A stretch of 64,000 nucleotides of DNA from Chiridota heheva (Eukaryota; Echinodermata; Holothuroidea; Apodida; Chiridotidae), in NCBI GenBank assembly GCA_020152595.1, contig JAIGNY010004486.1, positions 1,551,001-1,615,000 of the forward strand, given 5' to 3'. The position numbers and the translations under genes were made by a program. Shown here one piece after another: positions 12,301 through 22,386 of this stretch. Numbering within the stretch: position 1 is the stretch's first letter; every line of letters begins with the position of its first letter. The notes under the pieces are model-generated. The model made no database searches, was not told where the DNA came from, and saw only the letters and a list, made by a program, of their open reading frames with translations.

Positions 12301-14441
12301 TTACATCAAATCAAAGCTGCCCAAGTGCCCTTCTTGAAGTGATTGTGCCCCTCCCCTTACATAAAATCAAACCTGCCCAAGTGCCCCTCTTGAAGTGATT
12401 GTGCCCCCCCCTTACATAAAATCAAACCTGCCCAAGTGCCCCTCTTGAAGTGATTGTGCCCCTCCCCTTACATAAAATCAAACCTGTCCAAGTGCCCCTC
12501 TTGAAGTGATTGTGCCCCCCCTTACATCTTGAAATGATTGTGCCCCTCCCTTACATAAAATCAAACCTGCCCAAGTGCCCTTCTTGAAGTGATTGTGCCC
12601 TTCTCCCCTCTTTACACGTAAAATCAAAACCTGCCCCTCTTGAAGTGCCCCTCCCCTTACACAAAATCAAACCCTCTTGAAGTGATTGTGCCCCTCTTTG
12701 AGAAAAGTCTAGCTATGGGCCTACCTCTCCATATACTTTCAATACACTAATGTATCTCAATTTCATTGGCATGTTTTAGGGGGAAATCACACAGCTGGAG
12801 AGGACAAGGGCATCCTGGCTGAAGAAATCGTCAAATTGGCCAACAGGAACGAAATGCTGGAGGAACAGATAAAGGTGTTACCTGAATTGGAACACAACCT
12901 GAGGGTAGGTGGAGCACTCCTGAGAGTTTAAAGGTGTACAGGGCCGCCCTGAGAATCACGAGGCTTGGGCAAACCAACATTTGGGGGCTCCTTATATCTC
13001 CAAAATATTCTGAAGAGCAAAAATAAAACGATCTTCAGCTATTTGTAGTCCAATTTATATTGTTTTTGACATTGTCAAGCATGTTTCATTTGCTGATTTT
13101 TAAAACTTTTTTGTTCCCCCAAAATTATACTCTGGTACATTTGATAACCCCAAGTAAAAGTTCGGGGCTCTGAAGAAACTTGCCCTCCTTGGCGGCACTG
13201 AAGGTGTATGTCATATGGACGAGAAATATGATCAGAATATGTACAAAGTATCCTTCAGATTCATTATCCCACCAAGCTCATCCTGATAAATTAATTTTCC
13301 CATTCAAATAATTATCCCAAGAATTCATCAAATTCAATATCATCAATATTGTTTTGGGATCACCAAATTGATTATTCCAATAAAAGTATTACCCGATCAT
13401 ATTCATTAGCCCATCAAATTAATATTCTAAGAGAATTTGTTGTATTTGTAATCCATTATCTAAGTTTTGTACCTCGAAGAGGTTTAACTACAAAGGAGTT
13501 TAAATACAAGAGATTTAAGTACAAAGAAAATTTTTTTTTAATAGGAAGAAGGTATCAGAATCAAGATCTATGCATTATTAGTCAGGAGTGTAAATAAGTG
13601 TTGGTAAAAAAGTTTCAGTTTTCAATAAAACGTAAATTGATCTGCTGTTAGAAAGGTTGTGTTGTTAATCTACGCTGGTATGCATTTTTTTGCAGGATGT
13701 GGAGAGGAGGTACAATGCTGTCCTGCAGATGTATGGTGAGAAGGCTGAAGAGGTCGATGAACTCAAACTAGACATTCAAGAAATCAAAGAGATGTACAGA
13801 CAACAGGTATGATTATCATATGAAATGAACTTAAAACTGGAAAAGGTTTACGATATATAATAATAATAATAATTCTAATTAATATCAATATTTGTATAGC
13901 ACTGGTGTTCCCCCACAGACATTTACGACGCTTGCATAACTACTAGTCAAATAGTCACTAAATGCGATCCCCCATAGACATCTACGACGCTTGCATAACT
14001 ACTAGTCAAATAGTCACTAAATGCAATCAAGACCAAATGACATCACAAGAGATTATGCAAAAGCCTGTAGAAATGGAATGATTTTTGCCTTGTAGCAGAT
14101 TCCTAAAAACAAACATCCACATTTCTGATATTACTCATTTCTACATACACTGGTTAGGATAGTTCAAGGGTCAAGCAAGGTTTATCTTATATAAAAAGAT
14201 GTCTTCCAAAAAAACAAAATGGTGAAGAAAGCATTCAAAAATGTTATTGCGTTAAGAAAAGTTCTAAGTTTAAAGACCTAAATATATCCTTGGTGGAACA
14301 GGATTGTGTATGCATTCTTTACATGATATAAACATGTTGACCATTAGACCCATTATGCACTGACCATATGAAATAACAGTCCAATTTGTTATAATCCTTC
14401 TTTTTGATTAGATTGAAGACTTGGTACAAAATGCAGCGTAA
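3143..14441 (+). CDS. TMF1: TMF1 (TATA element modulatory factor / golgin TMF), C-terminal exons
   Basis: Six exons (3143-3305, 4798-4917, 7399-7539, 12780-12904, 13696-13806, 14412-14441) join into one coiled-coil reading frame that ends at TAA. The first part is a charged helix (ELAQFETQRHTYIKALEEAQ). A Ser/Thr-rich linker and a conserved block with ENLQAQVKQRDGEIAQLQ follow, then a tail with RYNAVLQMYGEKAEE. That tail matches the C-terminal domain of animal TMF1, a Golgi-associated golgin that in mammals binds Rab6 and was first described as a TATA-element binding protein. All introns are GT-AG. Upstream exons lie outside the window. One base is missing in the fourth exon, which shifts the frame. 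AATAAA at 14606-14611 is a plausible poly(A) signal. The gene converges on ATP5PD. Confidence 0.9.
3735..4462 (+). repeat. 20-bp minisatellite in TMF1 intron
   Basis: About 36 tandem copies of CACCATCTCTGTCACAGTTT fill this part of the intron between exons A and B. A 20-bp unit rotates through three frames, so 60 bp gives a 20-residue peptide cycle (HHLCHSF, TISVTV, SPSLSQ). That explains overlapping open frames of 273 and 313 codons here, which are not genes. Some units lack CACA. Each unit ends in a pyrimidine-rich tract plus CACAG on the sense strand, which resembles a splice acceptor. Confidence 0.97.
4798..4917 (+). CDS. TMF1: TMF1 coding exon B
   Basis: The exon is 120 bp (40 codons, phase 0 at both ends). 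It follows a T13 tract and CAG and is followed by GTAGGA. It encodes a basic start (ERQSEQEKR) and then a Ser/Thr/Pro-rich linker containing STPTKTERFPIFASTPSL, which separates the coiled coil from the conserved C-terminal block. Confidence 0.88.
5060..7047 (+). repeat. 32-bp minisatellite in TMF1 intron
   Basis: About 60 copies of a 32-bp unit made of CCTAAAAATTGGTGC followed by TCCACGCCCTCTGTCAG. Two main variants interleave: one with GCTCCACGCCCTCTG and one with GCGCCATGCCCTTTG. Some units are shortened to GGTGCCCTCTG. The array fills most of the intron between exons B and C. Short open frames here are repeat translations. Confidence 0.97.
7050..7365 (+). mobile_element. CR1/Rex-like LINE fragment (end of RT)
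   Basis: One frame gives LDIIFDSQMSMVNQV, then RIRRCLDFNT and LSRLDYGNVLF, then ARLQHLQ. This is the familiar series after the RT palm in CR1/Rex/L2-type LINEs, where related elements read SRLDYCNSLL. It starts exactly where the 32-bp array ends and stops just before exon C. It has no ends of its own and is a dead fragment. Confidence 0.75.
7399..7539 (+). CDS. TMF1: TMF1 coding exon C
   Basis: The exon is 141 bp (47 codons, phase 0), preceded by TTTTATTTGAACAG and followed by GTAAGA. It encodes SDILERTMSFSGERLTYENF and then VVENLQAQVKQRDGEIAQLQ, the entry into the conserved C-terminal domain of TMF1. Confidence 0.92.
7540..8060 (+). other. TMF1 intron DNA before the LINE relic
   Basis: AT-rich intron sequence. 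Two related stretches lie near 7800-7870 and 7860-7925, each with CTAAACA/CTAAAAC, TTAAA, a TATGAAAAGTAGAACAACC-type phrase and AATGTATCA. They look like an old roughly 65-bp duplication. I see nothing coding. Confidence 0.5.
8065..8310 (+). mobile_element. 3' end of a CR1/Rex-like LINE
   Basis: The sequence reads AGPPLWNELPVKVRNGFSID, and after a frame break KTFLF. This is the standard C-terminal sequence of CR1/Rex/L2-type LINE proteins. It is followed by a 3' UTR with ACCTTGGGATTCTGCGC and CTATATAAGCAC, a common 3'-tail signature of such LINEs in marine animals. It is a fragment with no open frame left. Confidence 0.7.
8311..8850 (+). other. TMF1 intron DNA, unassigned
   Basis: No gene is visible. 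Near 8500-8610 there are repeated short phrases based on TACTCGTACTC and CTCATACTC, a weak degenerate simple repeat. Confidence 0.4.
8875..12695 (+). repeat. 56-bp minisatellite in TMF1 intron
   Basis: About 65 units of roughly 56 bp, built from CCCAAGTGCCCCTCTTGAAG, TGATTGTGCCCCTCCCC and TTACATAAAATCAAACCTG. C-run lengths vary between units. Regular units run from about 9070 to 10830 and from 11580 to 12500. The start (8875-9070) is a mosaic with a second word, ATACATGCATGCCTGT. The stretches 10860-11570 and 11830-11910 contain scrambled partial units. Small open frames in the array are not genes. Confidence 0.96.
12780..12904 (+). CDS. TMF1: TMF1 coding exon D, with a 1-bp deletion
   Basis: The acceptor is TTTTAG at 12774-12779 and the donor is GTAGGT. 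The expected frame starts GEITQLERTRAS and, after the break, reads NRNEMLEEQIKVLPELE. The two halves are in different frames because one C is missing near 12812-12816 (GCATCCTGGCT). The exon is 125 bp where 126 (42 codons) would keep the phase 0-0 pattern of its neighbours. Either this allele is broken or the consensus has an error. The rest of the gene looks conserved, so an error is more likely. Confidence 0.88.
12939..13200. mobile_element. 262-bp hAT-type MITE with perfect 8-bp target duplication
   Basis: The element starts CAGGGCCGCC and ends GGCGGCACTG, which gives short inverted ends (CAGGGCCGCC / CAGTGCCGCC). It is flanked on both sides by AAGGTGTA (12931-12938 and 13201-13208). An 8-bp duplication with CAG-starting ends is the hallmark of hAT elements. 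It is too short to code for a transposase. Related fragments occur at about 15230-15430 and 24030-24330 in the opposite orientation. Confidence 0.85.
13209..13695 (+). other. TMF1 intron DNA after the MITE
   Basis: AT-rich intron with a weak repeated theme (ATTCATCAAATT, CACCAAATTGATTATTCC, CCCATCAAATTAATATTC). An 82-codon open frame at 13349-13597 has no recognisable features and is probably chance. Confidence 0.4.
13696..13806 (+). CDS. TMF1: TMF1 coding exon E
   Basis: The exon is 111 bp (37 codons, phase 0), preceded by TTTTTTTGCAG and followed by GTATGA. It encodes DVERRYNAVLQMYGEKAEEV and continues ELKLDIQEIKEMYRQQ. This is the most conserved segment of the TMF1 C-terminal domain and the strongest support for the gene call. 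Confidence 0.95.
13910..14028 (+). repeat. 59-bp direct duplication
   Basis: Two adjacent copies at a 59-bp spacing. Both carry CCCCCAYAGACATYTACGAC, GCTTGCATAACTACTAG and TCAAATAGTCACTAAATGC. They differ at only a few positions. They follow a TAA-rich stretch ending in TTTGTATAGCACTGGTG, a phrase typical of interspersed repeats with an ATATTTGTATAGC core. Confidence 0.9.
14412..14441 (+). CDS. TMF1: TMF1 terminal coding exon F
   Basis: After TTTTTGATTAG, nine codons and TAA encode IEDLVQNAA. In frame with exon E this gives MYRQQ-IEDLVQNAA, close to the known end of animal TMF1. The 3' UTR begins at 14442, with AATAAA at 14606-14611. Confidence 0.9.
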   Translation: MEDLVQNAA

Positions 14442-17400
14442 GATTTATGCACTGTGGCATTTCTTGATCAGCTTTTAATGACGGACAACTTTGAGATGAG
14501 GTCCACTGTGGAATGCTGAACATGCAGGAGACTGGCTCTCAGCCCACAGTGATGTAACATCTTACAATGGATACAACAGGATTACTTGAGCTTAAAATAT
14601 CTGCGAATAAAATCTTGATTTTATGCCTTTTTCTCTTTCTGAAATGTGACATATGATTTAGATGGCGACAGACTGGTGTAGATTTGTAATTTCTCAGGAT
14701 TGAAGGAGCTGGCGGCTGAAAAGTGAGGAAATGATATTTTTGAGTCTCAAGAAAATTCTAACTTACTTTTTGTGCACGTGATGGTTTTGAAAAACTTTGA
14801 TATAAATGTTGAAATTATTCATTGTTTCTTATTAATACTTTTAAGTTTTTACGACACAAGTATCAAAAATTAGACCTGTGTTATTATAAAATTCACATGA
14901 CTTAGCGACATATAAGTCTCACTTTCCAACTGAGAACTCCATGTACTGTGTTATTGTATGTTTGATATAAGGTAATCCTGAAAAGGAGTACGTGATCAAA
15001 ATGTTAGGATATATTATTCTGGGGTCCCTAGAAAAATGAAATCCCTTGTAGTGTGCAACACAGTGATGCTGGAAATAGGGGGTGGGGGAGGGTGAGAATA
15101 ATCCCCACTTTTTTGGCCAAACCCAATTTACTCTGCAGCAAAATGACAACAAAAATATTAAGACGACAAAAACTGAAAGTATTCCAGGGTTTTACCCCCC
15201 CCCCTCCCTTTCTTTACCCAGGTATTAGGAGAAGGTGCTTTCAAACATTAGGACCCCAAAAAATGATAAAATCACATGTTTGACAATGGTGGAAACGGTA
15301 TCAAATTGGAACAGAAATCTTTTTTTTTTTTTTTGCTCTTCTCTATTTTCCGATATGAGGGCCTGGGTTTTGGGGGCTTAGATTTGCAGTTTTCCACCCT
15401 GGGCCTCGCGATCCTCTCAAGGGGTTCTGCCCACACTTGCAAACGTTTTTCAGGGCTGCTGGTGCAACAGTTGTAAAAGTCTCTCTGACAGGACTATTCA
15501 ATGCATCCATCATTTTGTTAGTACTTCTTGTACTGATTTCATGACAACTGTTGCACATGAATATTCAACGTAATCTGCAGGTGAAAATGTCCCTGAATCA
15601 ACTGTTGAGTATGAGGGATCACTTCCCGTTAAGTATCAGCAGAGTATTACATTTAAGTGGTAATGATTGACTGGCACCTTGTTATGGCCCGTGACTGCTA
15701 TGTGAACTATGAATCAAACAGCAGATTCAGATGGGGGCCCTGAAATACTGCAATTCCAGTGATGTAATTAAAGTATTAAGGGGTCAGTGTGGATTTTGTG
15801 TTTGGAACCCCATAAAAACATTGGCGTATTTTTCCCAGCCCCCAAATATGTAGATTTTGCTTGGAGCCTTGTTGTTTTCCCCTCCTCTCTTGACACCGTT
15901 GTTCAGTCTTTGTACTTAAAAGATGATTAACTTACATACGCCTTAAATTTATTTATTTATCATTTAAAACAGAATTTCTCAAATTCTTGGAAATTTAAAA
16001 CATAATTTTCTTAAATTTATTTATTTATCAAATTTTCAAATTCTTGAAAATAACATATGTCCTAAATATTTTATTTATTCATCATTTTAAACAAAATTTC
16101 TCAAATTCTTGAAAACAAGCTCTCAAAAATTAGCCCTTAAGCTATTAAGTACAGGGGTAGAAAATAAAGGAGACAACAACACTAATGGCCCAAGAATTCT
16201 TTATACATCTCCAGAAAGAAATAGTGGAGGTAAAGGAAAAGAAGAAAGGAAAAGGTGTGAAAGAAAGAAATGAGACAAGACAGATTTTGGAAATACAATT
16301 TTCTTCGGTTTTTGTTATTGAAGACGTTCTGTGGTCGCTGAAAGTAATGGGTTTTTTTTTCTTTTTCTCTTCTGGTTAAGTTTTATACACTTAATGGACA
16401 TTTCTTACCCATCATGAATGACAGCCATTACACTGTATGTTAGTATAGTGCATTCCTTTACATATGTATGACATTTTTGTATTTTAGTTTCGAATAGTAT
16501 GAATTAACTCTGAAAAGTTATTGCTTTGTTACAATATTTGCTTTTCTATATTTATCTCTGCCAACGAAGTTGGAGATTAGGTTTTCGCCTCCGTTTGTCT
16601 GTCATTAGAATATCCCTAGAACTGATGATTGGATTTAGATTCAATTTGATGTGTGGTTTTATTATTGCTTAAGGAACAATTGATTAAAGTTTGGGAAGTA
16701 TTGATACAAGGGATGGGCAGAAATTGAGGGGTGGGGATGTTTAGGGTAAGGTCTGTCAAGACACAGTTGAAACTTCCCAATGGAATGTGAGGAACAATGA
16801 ATTCACACCATGAAAAGAATCCAACAATCAATTTTCTGGACTGATTGAAAATTAAATTAAGTGGCCTCTATTATCAATGTAATAAGAACAATTGCTTTCT
16901 GCCATAAATGGAAAGTGATGGACTGGAACTCAAACAATGAATGCTTAGCCAGAATGAAATTGAAAACAATGATATGACCTTGGAAGAAATCAGTCAGAAG
17001 ATAATCTTCAAGTGTTCAGATTGCAAATGATCATTACAGATCAAAACATGGAGATGAATCTTGGTGGGCCTTGGATTTCTGAGGTAGATTATATTGGGTA
17101 TGGAGATCGAATGAACTCTTAAATTGTTCTAGGCTTGTTGGAATTAAATGAGTGCTGATATTCTAGTTTTAAGTTAGTTGTGTATGAGGTGATGCAAAAG
17201 TCATTGCAATTTTACAGCTGGACTGCCTTGGTGACATTTGTGTGGAATATTAATGTGAACTGTGAAGAAAGAGTAATTCACAAAATAGAAGTTAATTGTT
17301 TATTTATTTTTCATATTTGTAAACGCCCATGAATTATGTATTTCAGTCTTACTAACCTTTAAGTTCAGTCATTGCCACAAATGGGACTCGGTGTAATTAA

Positions 17401-18230
17401 GAACAAATATTTTATTAGAGTTTTTTATTTAAATGTACTTCAGTTAAAAAGAAATTAGATAAAGATTTACATATTTTAATGTTTACTTTGTAAAATTATC
17501 TTAGTCCAAAGAGCACACATGCTTAGAGAGCTCAGCTACAGGGCTGAACCTGCCGAGAAAAATGACAATTTCTTCGGTTGTTTTTTAAGAGAAACAGCAT
17601 TTGTTGTTTGTGGTGTTTTTTGTACATCTCTTTTTCAACAAAATTTCTCAATTATTAGTCCATTAACATAGAAATAGAAGCATTGCATTCAAAGTGCAGG
17701 TATCATGTGAACCAATTATTAGTTCATTAACATAGAAGCATTGCATTCAAAGTGCAGGTATCGTGGAAACCAGAAATACAAGACAATCCAACGCTTGCGA
17801 TTGATTGAATGTTTACAAAACATCGACCTTGCACTGACAAGCCAATTAATTAACACTGCGGAAGTGATGTCACTACTACTAGGTTTATTGGTGATGGCTT
17901 AACCAATTTTGTTGAGACAAGATTTCCTCTTCAAGTTTTAGTTTCAAATGAGATGTTTAGGTCATGTTTTGATCAGCTTTCAACAACTGAGTCAGAGAGA
18001 AAGTACAGGCTGGGAAAAAAATGTATAAATTTAGGATAAATGTATGGATGCATTTGGGCAAAGAATGCAGTGATAAGAGCCACTGTATTGTGAAAAGCAC
18101 CTGAAAATGATCAGCACCATAATTTCTCTGTTGCCAATTTTTGTAGAAAAATTAAATACAAATTGTGCAAATTTTGTTTGAATAAATAACCATATCCAGG
18201 CAAGATGATGTTGTTCCCTTTTTGGGGCAC
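14442..18230. other. TMF1 3' UTR and intergenic DNA
   Basis: No further coding exon was recognised. Contents: a relative of the hAT MITE at about 15230-15430 (GTTTGACAATGGTGG, TTTTTGCTCTT, GATATGAGGGCC), and three related AT-rich copies of about 65 bp at 15945-16120 (TTATTTATCATTT, AATTTCTCAAATTCTTG). Near 16558-16605 is GCCAACGAAGTTGGAGATTA followed by TTTTCGCCTCCGTTTGTCTG, a phrase I associate with interspersed repeats of marine invertebrates. At 17650-17770 there is a duplicated segment with CATTAACATAGAA and GCATTGCATTCAAAGTGCAG. Short open frames here have no support. Confidence 0.6.
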
Positions 18231-18233
18231 CCA

Positions 18234-18832
18234 TACATGTAATGTTTTAGGGATGTGTGTAGAGAAGTAGCGTAGGGTAATACATGTAATGTTTCAGGAT
18301 GTGTGTGGCGGTGTAGCGTAGGGTAATACATGTAATGTTTTAGGGATGTGTTTAGGGATGTAATGTTTAGGATGTGTGAGGGGGGTAGGTAATACATGTA
18401 ATGTTTTAGGATGTGTGTGGAGGGGTAGCATAGGGTAATACATGTAATGTTTTAGGATGTGTGCAGATGGGTAGCGGAGGGTAATACATGTACTGTTTTA
18501 GGGATGTGTGCAGAGGGGTAGGTGAGAATGTGGAGGTAGGGTAATACATGTAATGTTTTAGGGATGTGTGTAGAGGGGTAGCATAGGGTAATACATGTAA
18601 TGTTTAGGATGTGTGTGAAGGGGTAGCGTAGGGTAATACATGTAATGTTTTAGGATGTGTGTGGAGGGGTAGCGTAGGGTAATACATGTAATGTTTTAGG
18701 ATGTGTGCAGATGGGTAGCGGAGGGTAATACATGTAATGTTTTAGGGATGTGTGGAGAGGGGTAGCGTAGGGTAATACATGTAATGTTTTAGGATGTGTG
18801 TAGAGGGGTATGTGAGAACATGGAGGTAGGTT
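18234..18832 (+). repeat. 46-48-bp minisatellite
   Basis: About 12-13 units built from GGGTAATACATGTAATG, TTTTAGGGATGTGTG and a variable AGAGGGGTAGCGTA segment. Units differ by one or two bases in length and two are internally shortened (18350-18395, 18510-18540). The array is intergenic, downstream of TMF1. Confidence 0.95.
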
Positions 18833-19590
18833 CTACCTCCTAGGTGAGAGGCTGCATGCATGAGTTATAATATCAGTTTTTGTATGTGTGGAATTTCTAA
18901 TTTGATCATTTCTTTATTTAGGTAATGAAAATTTGACTCGATGTTCATTTGTTTTGATTGATATTTTTCATTTCCAAACATTCTCCTTGAAATATATTTA
19001 GTAATTTAATGTGACAAAAGTTACCTTATTTAAATATGAAATAGATTTTGAGAAAGGTGAAAATTTTATTCAAATTTGGGTACCCAGTTTTATAGCTAGT
19101 AATGTTTTGTTGGTGAGCATGCATAGCAGAATGCCAACCTATGTAATGGCGTTTTAATCTGTCTATCTGTCCACAGTTTTTCCTGAGATTTTCTCAGAAA
19201 TGTTAAAAGTTTCTTCAGTTCCTCAGAAAAAGTTAGTTTTTCAGATATTCTTATGGAAGGTTAGAATTTCCTTACAAAATTTTAAAAGTTTTTTAGAGAC
19301 ACTTAAGACAGATTGAAGACTAGTTTCCTTAAAAAGTCTACAAAACATTTGTTAACTGTAAAATTATAATTTTCCAATATTCTTCAGAGATTCTAAGCGT
19401 CTCTTTCATAGCACCAGAGATTTAATATCCTTCAAAATATTTGGACACCAGCGGTTGTATCAGGCATGATTATTAAACTCTGCCTTTGTTATTGTGCATT
19501 TCATTTGCTACAGTATATGAACTTACCACTCTTTTATTTAGTATGCTTAGTCAGGGAGTGTGACAGGATGTGATTGCATATGGGCATAGG
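18833..19590. other. Intergenic, AT-rich
   Basis: No gene seen. The last part (about 19455-19590) is one copy of a duplicated segment containing TATCAGGCATGATTATT and AGTATGCTTAGTCAGGGA. It is repeated at 19665-19800 around the start of the 24-bp array. Confidence 0.5.
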
Positions 19591-20840
19591 GAGGGATGCC
19601 ATGTGGGACATGGATGGGGCCATATGATATAATATATACCAGGTGGTATACACCAAGGGCTATATCAGGCACTATATCAGGCATAATTATTGGACTCCGC
19701 CTTTTTTTCTAATTCAACAAGTCCGTTTGCATATAAGTTATTATATGAACTGACACTTTCATACATAGTATGCTCAATCAGGGACTGTGATAGCTAGGAT
19801 GAGACTTCTTATGGAGCCTATGGGATGTCATGTGGGACATGGGGTTGGATGTTATGTGGGACATGGGGTGGGATGCCATGTGGGACATGGGATGGGATGC
19901 CATGTGGGGCATGAGGTGGGATCCCATGTGGGATGTGATCCCATGGGGTGGGATGCCATGTGGGACATGGGGTGGGATCCCATGTGGGACATGGGGAGTG
20001 ATGCCACGTGTAACAGTGTGACATAGGTTGGGATACCATGTGTGACATAGGTAGGAGGCTATGTGGGACATAGGTTAGGAGGCCATGGGGACATGGGATG
20101 TGATGCCATGTGGGACATGGGATGTGATGCCATGTGGGACATGGGATGTGATGCCATTTGGGACATAAAGTAGGATGTCATTGGAAGGGATACTATGTGG
20201 AACATATGGTGGTACCCAATCTGGGACATAGGTGGGATGCCATGTGGGACATCAGGTGGGAAGCAACTGATGCGGGACATATGGTGGGATGCCATGGGGG
20301 ACATAGGGAGAGATTTCATGTGGGAGTAGGGAGGGATGCCATGTGGGACATAGGGAGGGATGTCATGTGGTACATATGGTTGGATTAATGTGGGACATAC
20401 ATGTAGGATGGGATCCATGTGGGACAGGGTGGGATGCCATGTGGGTCATAGGGTGTGATGCCATGTGGGACATGGTGGAATGCCATGTGGGGCATATGGT
20501 GGAATGCCATGTGAAACATACTGTATGGTGGAATGCCATGTGGGAGATATGGTGGAATGCCATGTGGGACAAGGCATGGGATGTCATGTGGGACATGGGG
20601 TGTGATGTTATTTGGCACATGGGATGGGATCCATGTGGGATATAGGGTGGGATGAGGATGGGATGCCATATGGTGGAATGTCATGTGGGACAAGGGATGG
20701 GATGGATGTCATGTGGGATATGGTGGAATGCCATGTGGGACAAGGGATGGGATGTCATGTGGGACATGGGGTGAGGTGCGATGGGGTGAGATGCGATGTG
20801 GGACTTGGGATACCATGTGAGACTCAGTGTGAGATGCCAT
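19590..20840 (+). repeat. 24-bp minisatellite, strongly diverged
   Basis: Dozens of degenerate 24-bp units (GGTGGGATGCCATGTGGGAC plus ATGG). A first short block at 19590-19620 is separated from the main array (19800-20840) by a duplicated unique segment. Because 24 is a multiple of 3, both strands stay open over long stretches: the plus strand reads GWDAMWDM cycles and the minus strand PHGIPPHV cycles. The resulting open frames of up to 119 codons are shadows of the repeat. Confidence 0.95.
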
Positions 20841-22386
20841 TTTTATAATTGGCCGCGTCATATGATATGGGTGTCAATTTGCATGGGCATGCAAACCATG
20901 ATGGTATGTACGGTTCTAGTTATATTTTACAAAATATCTTTTAGATTTATAGGCCCAAGGTGGCATAAAATGTATTCATTACTTTTAAGTGATTGTGCTC
21001 AGCTTTGGCTGAAACACAACATCTAGCATGTGTGTGGACACGATTAGAAGACGACTTACAAGATAGATGAAATAATTTCATTCTTATACATGCTGCTCCA
21101 ATTCTCCCTCTTATGAGGTCATACTTGTGATGAAATTTCTACTTTTAAACTGTAAATATCTTTTCTTAATTTAATTCTTTCTAAAAGAAAATTTGTCTGT
21201 GGATTAAGTTTGTCAGACTGTCATATATGTGGAAGAATTTTTATTTTATTATGAAAGTGGAGGTGATTATTTAAATAGAATTGTATGAAATGTATAATAC
21301 CAGAATAAAGAAAGAATATTAATTCATATTTTATTGAAGTAAAAATATGAATACATAATTAGACATATCAAAGTATAGTAAAAGTTAATCGTATAAAAAA
21401 GAAAAATATTTTTCTTCAAGAAGATTCCCATAATCTACAATCTTGGATTTAACTGTTGGGACACTCATTGGAAAGTTTGCATCTTATTTCGAAATTTCAC
21501 CAGGTAACCACGCCCCCTCTCCCCGCCCCCTTTCAATGTTGTCAAATTATTTCCCTAGGAACTACAGAGACATAAAAAGCAATAATCAACATTTTTCACC
21601 CATTTCACCAACATTGAAGGAGGAACAGGGGTGTCCCAACGAGTTTTGTCCAAGTCCACCTAGTTGTCATTTCAGTTATGAAACAAAGGTATACTTGGCC
21701 TTTAAAATTAAATGATGGGACTAAGCTCTTTGGGACTGGGATTGATTATATCAGAGTGGTTTTATCAGAGGGGTATTCTGCGGGGGTGGAAAAGAAAGCG
21801 GACCACAGCACCAATGGTCCCAAAATTGTGGTATACTCCCGTACGGCTTTGTTCAGACTGGAGCCAGAGAATTAAATCAATTTTCCACCCCTGGTATTGT
21901 TTTAAGTTTTCTAAAAATACATCAATCTTGAAAATGATTAAACATGGGATATCTTCTTTTTACTTCCCAGACACTGATCCTTTTCACCTGCTCTCCAATG
22001 CATTTGCTAAAGATTTGACGGATTTTGAAAAAAGGATGCCACATTATTGGGGAAATAATGTTTGGCAGATATTACATAAAGTTTGACTATATTACAAGAA
22101 AAGAATACTCTGTTACTGCCTTCTAACATGTGTTGTTGATTTAAAACAACAGCTTTTTATCGAAAAATAGAAAGCTGTTGACAATAGAAATCGGTATTTT
22201 TTCTCAAATATCTGCAAATTCCAAGAGCTGTAGAAGAGCCAATGATTGTGCAACCTCTTCCTGGGTTACAGTTTGTCCAGGGACACCTTTATGTGAAAAC
22301 ACTTGTCATTCCTGGCATAAAAAGTTAACAATTGCAAGGAGTGCATGGCATGATCAATTTATTTTAGTTTTGTTTAAAACTTTAGG
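20841..22386. other. Intergenic, no gene recognised
   Basis: AT-rich DNA. An open frame of 124 codons (21712-22086) and others of 90 and 79 codons show no domain, signal or conserved look. Near 22086-22180 is a weak hairpin-like pair, AACAGCTTTTTATCG and GAAAGCTGTTG. I would not annotate genes here. Confidence 0.5.

Noticed and set aside
5060..12695. Regular repeats as CRISPR-like arrays
   Set aside because: The units are directly contiguous with no unique spacers, they lie in introns of an animal gene, and there are no associated proteins.
21712..22086. 124-codon open frame between the two gene ends
   Set aside because: No recognisable domain, no splice context and AT-rich flanks. Expected by chance in this much DNA.
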